DNA of 64,000 bases from Archangium violaceum (lineage in GTDB: Bacteria > Myxococcota > Myxococcia > Myxococcales > Myxococcaceae). The first letter of the stretch is position 1, and each line of letters begins with the position of its first letter. The notes under the pieces are model-generated. The model had not been told where the DNA came from and searched no databases. It saw nothing but the letters and a program-made list of their open reading frames with translations. The DNA is taken from contig NZ_CP069396.1 of the NCBI RefSeq assembly GCF_016887565.1, positions 8,414,001 to 8,478,000 on the forward strand, given 5' to 3'. Shown here one piece after another: positions 41,672-50,232 of this stretch. The translations under genes were made by a program, and so were the position numbers.

Positions 41672-42853
41672 TCACTCGCTCCGGTCCGTCTTCTCCTCCT
41701 CCGTGACTTCCTCCTCGGCCGTGGCTTCCTCCTCGGGGGTAGGCAGTACGCCCCTCTCGATGGGAAAAGCGCGCGTCTCCTGAGGGGCGGGCTTCTCGCG
41801 CATGAGGGCTCGCAGTTCCGCCGCTGCCCTGGCGCGTCCGAACCGCTTGCCCTGGATGCTCAGCCACGCGCACAGCTCGTCCCTCATCTCACCGCCCGTC
41901 TGGTAGCGCTCGTCCGGATTGCCGCGCAGGGCCTTGTGCAGGATGAGTTTGAGCGGCTCGGGCACCTTCCGGGCCACGCGCTCCACATTTTCCGGGCCGA
42001 AGCTCAGGACGCGGTCGGCCAGCTCCCCCACGCTCGTCCAGGAGGGACGCTCGGCGCGCACGCGGGCGTTGTACCGGTTTGCTTCCGGAGTCTCGCGGAA
42101 CGGCAGCCTCTCGTCCGGTGAGTCCAGCGGGTACTGGCCCGACAGCATCTCCAGCAGCACCATGCCCAGCGAGTAGAGGTCGGCCCGCCCATCGGGCTCC
42201 TGGTGGCGCATCACCTCGGGAGCGGCATAGTCCAACTCCGCGCGCAGCACCTTGGAGGGTGTGTCCAGCCGTCCGACCATCCGCGAGTACGCCACCCCGA
42301 AGTCGGTGAGCTTCACCCGGCCGCTGGACTCCAGCCGGATGCTCATGGGGCTCACCGCCCGGTGGACAACGTGCAGCGGTCGGCCCTCCTCGTCCTGGCT
42401 GTTCCAGGCGTAGTGGAGCGCGTCGGCCACCTGGGCGGCGATGTAGACGGCATGGGCCGGTGCGAGCGTCTTGCCCAACAGCAGCGCCGTCTCCATGGCC
42501 GTCGCCAGGAAGAGGCCCGGGGAGTGCTCCATCACCACGTAGGGCTCGCCCTGGTGCTCCGCCAGCTCGTACACCTGGGCGATACCGGGGTGCTGCAACC
42601 GGGTAGCAAGCCGAACCTCCTCTACGGCCCGCTGGCGGCGCTCCTCCTCGGGGGGCATCTGCACCCGCTTGAGGATGACGAGGCACGGAACGCTCTCCCC
42701 GAGCAAGGAGGTGCGCCGAGCGATGGCCATGGGGTCATGTGCGTCCGCCAGCGGGGCGACGAAGGTGTAGCGGTACTCGGGCCCCTCGAAGAGAAGACCG
42801 TCAAGACCTGTGGGGTGGATGGGGAAGCTGTCGCTGCTTGATGGCTCTTTCAC
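41672..42853 (-). CDS. Ser/Thr kinase-like protein, probable pseudokinase (copy B)
   Basis: 393 aa from GTG 42853. Very similar throughout to the protein at 31370-32548, including HRAVSP in place of HRDxxP and an intact DFG. The C terminus differs (ends EEKTDRSE). Retention of the HRA change in both copies argues that catalysis was lost before duplication while the fold is kept. Upstream DUF2381 and receptor-kinase genes point the same way and are probably cotranscribed or co-regulated. Confidence 0.75.
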   Translation of the reverse strand: MKEPSSSDSFPIHPTGLDGLLFEGPEYRYTFVAPLADAHDPMAIARRTSLLGESVPCLVILKRVQMPPEEERRQRAVEEVRLATRLQHPGIAQVYELAEHQGEPYVVMEHSPGLFLATAMETALLLGKTLAPAHAVYIAAQVADALHYAWNSQDEEGRPLHVVHRAVSPMSIRLESSGRVKLTDFGVAYSRMVGRLDTPSKVLRAELDYAAPEVMRHQEPDGRADLYSLGMVLLEMLSGQYPLDSPDERLPFRETPEANRYNARVRAERPSWTSVGELADRVLSFGPENVERVARKVPEPLKLILHKALRGNPDERYQTGGEMRDELCAWLSIQGKRFGRARAAAELRALMREKPAPQETRAFPIERGVLPTPEEEATAEEEVTEEEKTDRSE

Positions 42854-42863
42854 GAAGATACCT

Positions 42864-42878
42864 CCTGAACCTTTCAGG
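42864..42878. promoter_or_regulatory. Palindrome overlapping kinase Shine-Dalgarno (copy B)
   Basis: CCTGAA-N3-TTCAGG, the same arms and position relative to the GTG start as at 32559-32573. Sequence just upstream of it is less conserved between the copies than the palindrome. Confidence 0.5.
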
Positions 42879-42992
42879 CACTCAGATTCAAAAATGAGTT
42901 CCTTTCAGGTAACACAGGAGACCATCGAAAGAAAGCACCGGCCAACCAAGCAGGTCAGCGCCCAGACTCAACCTGCTGGAGCGGGGGAGCTT

Positions 42993-43919
42993 CTACGGGA
43001 ACGTCACGCCGCCGAGGGCGAGGCCCTCAGCTCCGGCCTCTGCCGCCCACAGTTTGAGCGTGAAGGTACCCCGGGCCTCGCTCTCCGCCGCGTTCAGCTC
43101 GACCACGATGCGTTTCGACTTCCTCGGCGGGATGGGCTCCAGGGGCCACACCGTCAGCCCCGTCAGCTCCTCGTGCTTGGAGCCCACCAGGGCCGCTCCC
43201 GAGGGCGTCCAGGTCACCGTTCCCCAGTTGAACAGCTCCATCTCCACGGCCACTCGTCCCCGCCCATCAGGTCCAACGGCCCGGTAGCTGATGACCTTCC
43301 ATGCGGCGAGGGGATCCCCTGGGCGCGAGGTGACGGCCTTGAGCTCCCGGGCGACAACGCCCTTCTTGCCGAGCCATCGGTTGACGATGAGCCCCATGAG
43401 CCCACCCTGCCCACTGCACTCGGCCTGGAGACGCGCCTTCTCCTCCCGGCACTGCTGGGCCTCGGCTCGTGCCTGCTGCTCGCCCTGCCGGAGGGAGGCC
43501 ACGGTACGCTCGTGGCGCGATACCTCTACCTGGCGCTCCGCCTGGGATGGGTGGACCACCAGCACGAAGGTGGCACTCGGTGGCGCCGCGCCGTCCTCGA
43601 AATAGACCGTCACCGGCACGCGCTCCCCATCGTGCAGCGCCTCCGAGGCCACGAGCGTCAGGGTGTCGTCCACCAGCTTCACCCGGCGGAACCGCTCCTG
43701 CCCCTCGACCTCCACGCTCGCGAGCTTCGCGTCGAAGAACAGCGTGAGGGACAACTCCGGCCGGATGCACACCTCCGGCGTCTTGCTGGGGGTGTCCGCC
43801 GTCAGCTCGATGTAGCGCGTCCCCGCTTCGCAGGTGGGGAGCGGCGCCCGCTCGGTAGCCTCGACGGGTGCGGTGAACAGGGCCAGCCCGAGCAGGGCGG
43901 TGGAGGACAAGGTGAACAC
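42993..43919 (-). CDS. DUF2381-family exported protein (copy B)
   Basis: 308 aa from GTG 43919, preceded by GGAGG; the annotated frame upstream was rejected because the copy at 32744-33670 starts at the equivalent codon. Signal peptide ends near PVEATE. Same layout as copy A: TRYIELTAD, VCIRPELSLTLFFDA, Gln/Arg-rich helical middle, C-terminal beta domain ending LGGVTFP. It lies directly downstream of the intact receptor kinase. Function of the family is unknown; co-occurrence with kinases suggests a signalling or envelope-sensing role. Confidence 0.8.
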   Translation of the reverse strand: MFTLSSTALLGLALFTAPVEATERAPLPTCEAGTRYIELTADTPSKTPEVCIRPELSLTLFFDAKLASVEVEGQERFRRVKLVDDTLTLVASEALHDGERVPVTVYFEDGAAPPSATFVLVVHPSQAERQVEVSRHERTVASLRQGEQQARAEAQQCREEKARLQAECSGQGGLMGLIVNRWLGKKGVVARELKAVTSRPGDPLAAWKVISYRAVGPDGRGRVAVEMELFNWGTVTWTPSGAALVGSKHEELTGLTVWPLEPIPPRKSKRIVVELNAAESEARGTFTLKLWAAEAGAEGLALGGVTFP

Positions 43920-44029
43920 GGAGCGGGAACCTCCAGGAAGAGACCGGAGACGTGGGCCTCTAACACACCTTCCTGCCCGGTAATGCGCGAGCCGCCTGGG
44001 CTTCCAGCCCGCCAAGCCCCGGGATGGCG

Positions 44030-46054
44030 CTACTCGAACCGCTCCACCGTCTTCACCTCTACGCGGGGGTGGACCTTGATGGCGCCACCGTCAGATTCGA
44101 TCTCAAGTCCGCGCTCCTCGTCGAACTGGCCGATCAACTCCATGCAGACGGTGAACCTGTCCCCGGTGGGCGTGACGGCCTGGGTGATGCGTCCGTAGAC
44201 GCGCTTCTCCCCGATGCAGAGCTGTCCGGTGAGGTGGGTGCCACTCGGCAGTGCCGTGCGCCCACCCCGGCCCATGGCATCGGTTCCCACGTCCCAGTCG
44301 CCAGCCAGCTCAACGGAGATGGGGCCCGCCTTCACGGGGACGGGCTCGGAACTGCCATGCTTCTCACCGGGCATGCCGGCACCGTGTCTCTCTCCAAGGC
44401 GGAGGCCGAGCTGGCGAGTCATGGTTTCAACGGCACCGGCTGGGCATACCTGAGGCGCGGGCTCCTTGCGGACCTGGGCGCCGGGACAGGCCAGGTTGGC
44501 GGCAGCGGCCACGGCGAGCAACACGTTGTTCCCGGTGGAGCCGTTGCCCTTCTTCTCCTTCTCCGCCTGTGAGCCGGGGGCCTTCTTCTTCATGCGCGTT
44601 GTTCCCGAGCTGAGCGTCACGGTGGTGACGGGCGCAGGGGTGTCCGCCCTCGGAGGCGCTGCGCCTGCGTCAGCTTCGGGCGGCTTCCACGGGGGCGCCA
44701 CTTCATGGACGTACGTAGCCCATGGCGTCGGGCCATCGGGTGAGAATTCCGCAGGTACAGGGGGCGTCAACACCGGCTGGCCTGGAGTCGGTGTGGAAGG
44801 CGGCGGCTGGAGTTGGCCGAGGAGATGAGCCAGCCCCAACCCCACCACCGCAAGCCCCACCACGGCCATCAGGACAGGAGCGGCCCGCCTCACTCGGGTG
44901 CGAAGCGTGGGGACGGTTGCCGCGGTGGGCGGCTCGGGTGGGGCGGGAGCCACGGTGGGAGGAGCGGGTGGCTCAGGTGAGGCGGGAGCGACTACGGGAG
45001 GAGCGGGCGGCTCAGGTGGGGCGGGAGCGACTACGAGAGAAGCAGGCGGCCTGCCCCGCTTGGGCTTTTGCCGGATCCACCTGCGCAGCCACGCCTGGCT
45101 GTCGTAGCCCAACAGCTCTGGCGCGTCCTCGGTGGTGCGTCCGTCCACCGTCCAGCCGTAGCACAACGGCATCTCCCAGCGGCGGGGGTCCGCCTTCGCC
45201 TCCTCCAGCAGCTTCTCCAGCGCCACGCACAACGCCTCGTCATCCGGTACGCGGGCGTTCGCCTTGGCCAGCAGGCGCAGACACAGCTCACTCAAAGGCC
45301 GGGGTACGCGGGAGTTGCGCACGTGCGGCGGCTTGGGGTTGCCCGCGAGAATCTCCCCCATCAGCTCGTCGTCCGGGCCGTTGAAAGGGTACACGTCGAC
45401 GGCGAGCACGTAGAGGATGACGCCCAGGGCGTACAGCTCGTCTGTCACCGCGTAGTCGTAGCTCTCCCCCCGCTTTCGGTTTTCGCGCAGGAAGAAGGAC
45501 ACGGCTTCGGGGCTGCGGTAGCGGAGGTTGGCCGGGGCCAGGGCTCCTGTAACGCGCGGAGCGCCCGGCATGGCACCGGCTCCAAAGTCCACCAGCACCG
45601 GCCCTCCGTTCCCATCGCGAACTAAGACATTGTCCCCCTTCAAGTCGCGGTGCTTCACATCCTTGGCGTGGACCGCCATCAACGCCCGAGCGAGCGGCAG
45701 CAGCTTCTCCACCAGCTCGCGGGCGCACGGATTGTTGTCCCTCGCCCACTGATAGAGCGTCACTCCCGGCACGTACTCCATGACGAGCACCAGGTACTCT
45801 GGCTTCTCCTCCGGCCATTTGAAGTGACTCAGCAGCTTCACCACGTTGGGGAACTCGTGACGGAGCATGATGAACAGCTCCCGCCAGCCCCATTCCCCGA
45901 CGCTCTCCAGGTGGATGAACTTGAGGGCACACGGGCTGCCGTCACGCCACGAGAGGAACACCTTGCCGAAGCCCCCAGCTCCCAGCTTCTTCTCGATGCG
46001 ATAGCCGCCCACCACCATGTCCGGCCGCACCACGTCCTCCAACGTGGGCTTCAT
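44030..46054 (-). CDS. Receptor-type Ser/Thr protein kinase
   Basis: 674 aa, intact. Kinase domain 15-285: glycine loop GAGGFGKV (25-32), Lys45 in CALKF, HRDLKGDN (135-142), DFG (156-158) and RSPE. A Pro/Ala linker (340-385) leads to one transmembrane helix (about 391-413), then a ~250-aa extracytoplasmic part ending in a beta-rich domain (VYGRITQAVTP). All catalytic residues are present, unlike the neighbouring pseudokinase. The probable role is to sense an envelope signal and feed the cassette regulators. The first cassette keeps only the last ~200 codons of its copy. Confidence 0.88.
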   Translation of the reverse strand: MKPTLEDVVRPDMVVGGYRIEKKLGAGGFGKVFLSWRDGSPCALKFIHLESVGEWGWRELFIMLRHEFPNVVKLLSHFKWPEEKPEYLVLVMEYVPGVTLYQWARDNNPCARELVEKLLPLARALMAVHAKDVKHRDLKGDNVLVRDGNGGPVLVDFGAGAMPGAPRVTGALAPANLRYRSPEAVSFFLRENRKRGESYDYAVTDELYALGVILYVLAVDVYPFNGPDDELMGEILAGNPKPPHVRNSRVPRPLSELCLRLLAKANARVPDDEALCVALEKLLEEAKADPRRWEMPLCYGWTVDGRTTEDAPELLGYDSQAWLRRWIRQKPKRGRPPASLVVAPAPPEPPAPPVVAPASPEPPAPPTVAPAPPEPPTAATVPTLRTRVRRAAPVLMAVVGLAVVGLGLAHLLGQLQPPPSTPTPGQPVLTPPVPAEFSPDGPTPWATYVHEVAPPWKPPEADAGAAPPRADTPAPVTTVTLSSGTTRMKKKAPGSQAEKEKKGNGSTGNNVLLAVAAAANLACPGAQVRKEPAPQVCPAGAVETMTRQLGLRLGERHGAGMPGEKHGSSEPVPVKAGPISVELAGDWDVGTDAMGRGGRTALPSGTHLTGQLCIGEKRVYGRITQAVTPTGDRFTVCMELIGQFDEERGLEIESDGGAIKVHPRVEVKTVERFE

Positions 46055-46793
46055 GGTGCCGCTCCAGCGGGAGCACGGGCCCGTGACGGTAGGAGTTCGA
46101 TCATGCGTTCAACCTCGGGAGTGGGGAAGCTACCAGAACCATGCGCCTCCCGTGCCTGAGGACGTGTCCGGCCCCGGCTGTTAGGTGCCTAGCTGGCCGG
46201 GGCGGCGGCTACCGCCCTGCGAGCACAATGCCCTGGGGTGACGTGAGCGCCCCTTGTGCCAAGAGGCAGGCGTCGTCCACAGCGCCCGCTTTCTTTTGGG
46301 GGCCGTGCTGGATCATGCAGTGAAGTCCCTCCTCCAAGAGCACAAACACCATCAGGGCAATGCTTCGAATCTCCATTCCCGAGCCATTCGCGCGACCTTG
46401 CACTTTCAACACCGGCCTCGGAGAGCGATCTCCGGGGCCGGTGCGTTTCTCCCCCACGTTTCCGTGACCTTCGCCGCTCGACGAGCCCGCCGCGCGCGTG
46501 GACCTCGTTCGCGCAGAGAGCGCCGTGGGCGAGAAGGAGCGCGCACGACGAGGGCGTTCTGGGCGGCGTTCGCGCTCTCTGTCCTCCGGGGATAGAGAAG
46601 CCGAGAGCGTTCAACAGCGGAGGGCCTTCGGGCAGGACGGAGCCGTTGATGGTTAACTGGCCACTGGGCGAACGCGGGCGAAGCGGGAGGGCGCCGCCTC
46701 GTGCTCGCTGTTGATCGCCGGGTCACCAGGGAGGCGCCGGCTCCCGCCCGCAGAACCGCCTGGCGGGCGTTCAAGCCCTAGTCGTTCGCGAGG
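46055..46793. other. Intergenic region between toxin cassette and defence operon
   Basis: 739 bp. No gene is supported. A minus-strand frame (46209-46457) contains a plausible MEIRSIALMVFVLL start at about 46373 but lacks family features. The remainder is GC-rich non-coding sequence. It is the junction between two functional blocks and probably contains the receptor-kinase promoter (near 46055-46130). Confidence 0.45.
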
Positions 46794-48644
46794 TCATGCT
46801 GAGCCGCCCGGCGATGGGATGAAGCCCCGCCGCCCCTGATCGTTCCCGGTGAACAGCACTACGTTCACGTCACCGATGGCGCCGTCGCTGGGGAGTTGCC
46901 TACGGTTCTCGATGATGATGACCTGCGCATCTCCGAAGGACGACTTCACGCTGTCCCAGAAGTGTTTCTTGATGTCCTGCGGGAACTCGGTCTCACCGGC
47001 ATCCGGCTTCTCGTACACGATCAGCGGCGAGTCGATGAGCACGAGGTTGGGGAACGGCCTCTCCTCTCGAACGCAGTACCGAAGCAACGCGAGGTTGAAT
47101 GCCGCGCGGAAGATCGCTCGGACACCCTTTCCATGCGTTCGCCGCGCTCGACCGGAGATGACGACGTCCTGGTCCTTCTCGCTGAAGGTGACGCGATCGA
47201 GGTTCGGGTAGCGCCACTCACGAAGAAGCGACTCCACCTCCTTGCTGAACGGCTCGGCTTGACCGGTGCTGACGGTGGATGCCGGACCTTCGGCGCGCTC
47301 CCTCTTCTGCGGGGTGTTGGCCTCTGCCAGGAGGCCTTCCAGTTCCTGCACACGTTCAAGAAGCTCCAGGGCCTTCTTGCACGCATCACGGCGTGCGCGG
47401 ATGTCGTCGACCTTCTTGGCGGCGACGTCCACGCGTTGCTCAAGTACGGTCTTCAGTTCCGCCGCGACCGCATCGAACTCGCCTTGGAGCACATCCCGCT
47501 CGCTCGTCAGTTGCTCCACCTCGGCGGCGGTGGTCGCGCGCGTCGACTGGAGGTCCTGGAGGAGCCTGATGGTCTTGGCGGATTCGGCCTTACAAGCCTG
47601 GGAAACATCCGCAGGTGCGAGTCGCTCCATCCGATGTGAATTGTCGTGGTGTTCCGCCTGCGCACCGCACATCGGGCACCGCTCCTCCTTGAGCTGGTCG
47701 AGCCTCACGCCGGCCTCGGAGATCGCCTCCAGACGTCGCAAGTCGGACGCGTACTGCTCATGGAGGAGGTCGAATCGCTTCTGCAGCTCCGAGAGCACGT
47801 TGAGCTTCGATTCGGATGCTCGCAGCCGCTGCCATGCACCACGGCGCTTCGCCTCCAACGGGGAAGCATTCTTCTGTTCCGCGTCCCGTTCCGCCATTGC
47901 CTGCTGGAGGGCCGCCTCAAGTCGGGCGAGCCGATCGCGCTCGTCGAGGAGGCTTCCCACCTCGCCGACATCGGCCAACCCCTCGCGGGCTTTCTGCAGC
48001 AGCACCTCGAGGACCTCGGCCTTTCCCTCTTTCCGCCCCTTCGCGACCTTCGGGTCCTCCTTCGCGATGACCGAAGAGTCATCCGTGCCCGTCAGCAGAA
48101 GGCGGAAGACACCGCTCTCAACGGTCTTGTGAATGACCTGCCCACTCAGGACCGGCGACGTCTCCTTGATGACGGTTTCTTCGTCGATGAGGATGAGTGG
48201 CGCGATGTCCCGGAAGCTCAGCGGGCGCGTTGTCCCCTGCTTGTTGATGCGGACCTTCTTGCTGCCGAGCCCGGACAACTCAAGGAGGAACTGCGAGACC
48301 GTGTCCTCTTTGCCGCCTTGGTGCTTCGCCGCGAGGATGCGATCCGGCTCGCCCTGCGTCGTGAGGCGGATGTCTCCTCCGCGAATGCTTCGCTCGAGCG
48401 TGAAGATGCGCTTGTCGTGGTTCGACTCGATCTCGAGGATGACGGTCGTGTAGCGCTCGACCTCGGGGATTTCCTTGGGCGGCTCACCGCTGCCCAACGC
48501 ATAGTCGATGCATTGGGCGATGAAGCTCTTCCCGGAGTCTGAAGGCCCCGCGATCACGTTCAGCCCTCGCGTGAACGCCACCTCGGCGGCCGGCAAACCG
48601 GGCCCGGTGAGAACAAGTCGTCGAAGGGCAAAGCCGAACTTCAC
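46794..48644 (-). CDS. ABC-3C system zinc-hook ATPase (DUF3732-like)
   Basis: 616 aa from GTG 48644 with GAGGAGG ahead, overlapping the previous stop in GTGA. SMC/Rad50-type ATPase: Walker A GPSDSGKS (33-40) in an N-terminal half-domain, a long coiled coil interrupted by a zinc-hook CPMC motif (LKEERCPMCGAQAEH), and a C-terminal half-domain with LVLIDSPLI as Walker B. DUF3732 proteins are the ATPase of the ABC-three-component group, predicted conflict systems that sense DNA or invader signals and act through a third, effector protein. It is the last gene of the eight-gene operon. Confidence 0.8.
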   Translation of the reverse strand: MKFGFALRRLVLTGPGLPAAEVAFTRGLNVIAGPSDSGKSFIAQCIDYALGSGEPPKEIPEVERYTTVILEIESNHDKRIFTLERSIRGGDIRLTTQGEPDRILAAKHQGGKEDTVSQFLLELSGLGSKKVRINKQGTTRPLSFRDIAPLILIDEETVIKETSPVLSGQVIHKTVESGVFRLLLTGTDDSSVIAKEDPKVAKGRKEGKAEVLEVLLQKAREGLADVGEVGSLLDERDRLARLEAALQQAMAERDAEQKNASPLEAKRRGAWQRLRASESKLNVLSELQKRFDLLHEQYASDLRRLEAISEAGVRLDQLKEERCPMCGAQAEHHDNSHRMERLAPADVSQACKAESAKTIRLLQDLQSTRATTAAEVEQLTSERDVLQGEFDAVAAELKTVLEQRVDVAAKKVDDIRARRDACKKALELLERVQELEGLLAEANTPQKRERAEGPASTVSTGQAEPFSKEVESLLREWRYPNLDRVTFSEKDQDVVISGRARRTHGKGVRAIFRAAFNLALLRYCVREERPFPNLVLIDSPLIVYEKPDAGETEFPQDIKKHFWDSVKSSFGDAQVIIIENRRQLPSDGAIGDVNVVLFTGNDQGRRGFIPSPGGSA

Positions 48645-49159
48645 GACGCCTCCTCTTCCCAGAGCACGGACTCCATCGTGAACTCGGCGCCCCACGTGCC
48701 GATGCGCTCACGAACCACTGCGTCGAGCTCGGCGTCGTCGAGCAGTCCGTAGCTATCGACGAGCCAGTCAGCCCTTGCCCGCAGGCCCGTGACGTACTCG
48801 GTGCTGAGGGCGTCGAGGAAACCTGCGGACTTGTCCGTGGCCGTGAAGAAGATGCCGCCATCCTGATAGACGCGCTCGATGAGGCCTCGGCTCTGGTAGA
48901 GGAGTAGCCCCTCTTGGAGCACGCCGCGCCGCACGAAGATCTCGCCGCCGCGATGAGGGGTCTGCGGGTGAAGGCCTGCAGGGCCGCCGGGCATGTCATC
49001 CGAGTGCACGCTCAAGTAGTCAAACACCACGAGGCGTTCGAGCGAGTACGAGGCCGGGTACGCGGCGGTGAGGATGCACAGCGCACGGAGCCCGAGTTCT
49101 ACCGGCCCGTTGAACAGCGCGACGTCCTTGAGCGGCTTCTCCGACGTCACTTCACCCAC
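48641..49159 (-). CDS. ABC-3C middle component (MC2-like)
   Basis: 172 aa. It carries the pattern ALFNGPVELGLRALCIL, FDYLSVHSDDMPGGPAGLHP and RRGVLQEGLLLYQSRGL known from middle component 2 of ABC-three-component systems, a small helical adaptor between ATPase and effector. GTG 49159 was used; another GTG at 49150 makes a GTGA overlap with the preceding stop and may be the true start. It is followed by the ATPase gene in GTGA. Confidence 0.75.
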   Translation of the reverse strand: MGEVTSEKPLKDVALFNGPVELGLRALCILTAAYPASYSLERLVVFDYLSVHSDDMPGGPAGLHPQTPHRGGEIFVRRGVLQEGLLLYQSRGLIERVYQDGGIFFTATDKSAGFLDALSTEYVTGLRARADWLVDSYGLLDDAELDAVVRERIGTWGAEFTMESVLWEEEAS

Positions 49160-50232
49160 CGAACCTTTCCGTCGTTCGCGAGTTGGTGGCAGATGCCGCC
49201 ACGATCCCGGACGTGAATTCGAGTGTGAAGGGGGTGGGCTGCCAGCGGCAGAATGCGCGCCGTCTTCACCACAGCCACGACACGCCGGTATCCATCGACG
49301 TGGACATCGCGCACGTCGTCCTTGATGCCTGCGTGAACCTCGTCTTGAAGCTTCTCGAACTCGCCCGGAGGCAATGTGTCGCGCGAGAATGTGCGCAAGG
49401 ACTCGGCGCTGTAGAACTCGACGCGGGAATCGGCGAAGTGCTCCCGAAGGTCATCGCGCGCAGCGAGGTCGTCGACGTCGTTCACGTCCTGCTTCAGATG
49501 ATCGCCGTACGCCCGCAGGAGTTCGCGCACGAAGACTGACTCAGTCGCCCCAGGCAAGACTGGAGGCGTGAGGGGGGCGGGGCGAAGCGGAAGTCCGCCG
49601 CCAAACCGAGCCGCGTGCCACCGGGTCTTCGCGTGCCCGTCGATGATCCGCAGTACCGGCGTGGCTTCGAAGATGGAGAAGTCGAGGCTCGCGATGTGCG
49701 CCTTCATCGCTGCGTCGCAGTCGACCTCCTCAGTATTGGTGATCCCCTCACGACAGTATTCATCCCAGTTCTTCAGGAGCCCATCGCGAAGGTCGTCAGC
49801 CTTCTTCAGCAGGTTCGACAACTTCGTGCCAGCCCCCTGCGGCGCGATGAAGCGGTATCGGCGCGGATAGGTGTAGTCGCCTCGCTTCGTGTAATAAGCG
49901 AGCTTCCCCAGCTCGACCCAGATGTCCGTGGGCTTGAGCGACTCCTTGTAGTGCTTGCACTGGTAGTTGTCCCACGCCCCGTTCCCGCCCTTCACGGTCG
50001 CAATGACGTCTCGGCCCATGTCGCCGGCGCCACCACACCGCTCGACGAGCTCGTACTCATCGCGAAGCGAGTCGACCCACTCGTGGACGAAGACCTCCCA
50101 CTGCGACGCGCTGAACAGCTTGATGCGGTCCTCGGGATGGACCGGCAGACCCGACGCCACGACGTCAGCAGCCAGTCCAGGCGGCGGCGTCGGCGGCTGC
50201 GGGATCGGAGCGGGCGGCGGAATCTTTTTCAA
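49147..50232 (-). CDS. ABC-3C effector with Mrr-like PD-(D/E)XK nuclease
   Basis: 361 aa from TTG 50232, fixed by GGAGG seven bases ahead and the TTGA overlap with the Res stop. After a Pro-rich N-terminal tail, residues 40-100 form a restriction-endonuclease-like core: Glu46 (QWEVF), GAGDMGRDVIA (Asp75) and YQCKHYK (Gln91-x-Lys93), the D-QxK form typical of Mrr-type nucleases. The C-terminal ~250 aa are alpha-beta with no recognised motif and may be the ABC-3C association domain. Predicted to cut DNA when triggered by the middle component and zinc-hook ATPase. Confidence 0.72.
   Translation of the reverse strand: MKKIPPPAPIPQPPTPPPGLAADVVASGLPVHPEDRIKLFSASQWEVFVHEWVDSLRDEYELVERCGGAGDMGRDVIATVKGGNGAWDNYQCKHYKESLKPTDIWVELGKLAYYTKRGDYTYPRRYRFIAPQGAGTKLSNLLKKADDLRDGLLKNWDEYCREGITNTEEVDCDAAMKAHIASLDFSIFEATPVLRIIDGHAKTRWHAARFGGGLPLRPAPLTPPVLPGATESVFVRELLRAYGDHLKQDVNDVDDLAARDDLREHFADSRVEFYSAESLRTFSRDTLPPGEFEKLQDEVHAGIKDDVRDVHVDGYRRVVAVVKTARILPLAAHPLHTRIHVRDRGGICHQLANDGKVRWVK

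Noticed and set aside
46209-46457. Minus-strand small frame with MEIRSIALMVFVLL
   Set aside because: No ribosome site of note, no family features and not part of either neighbouring operon.
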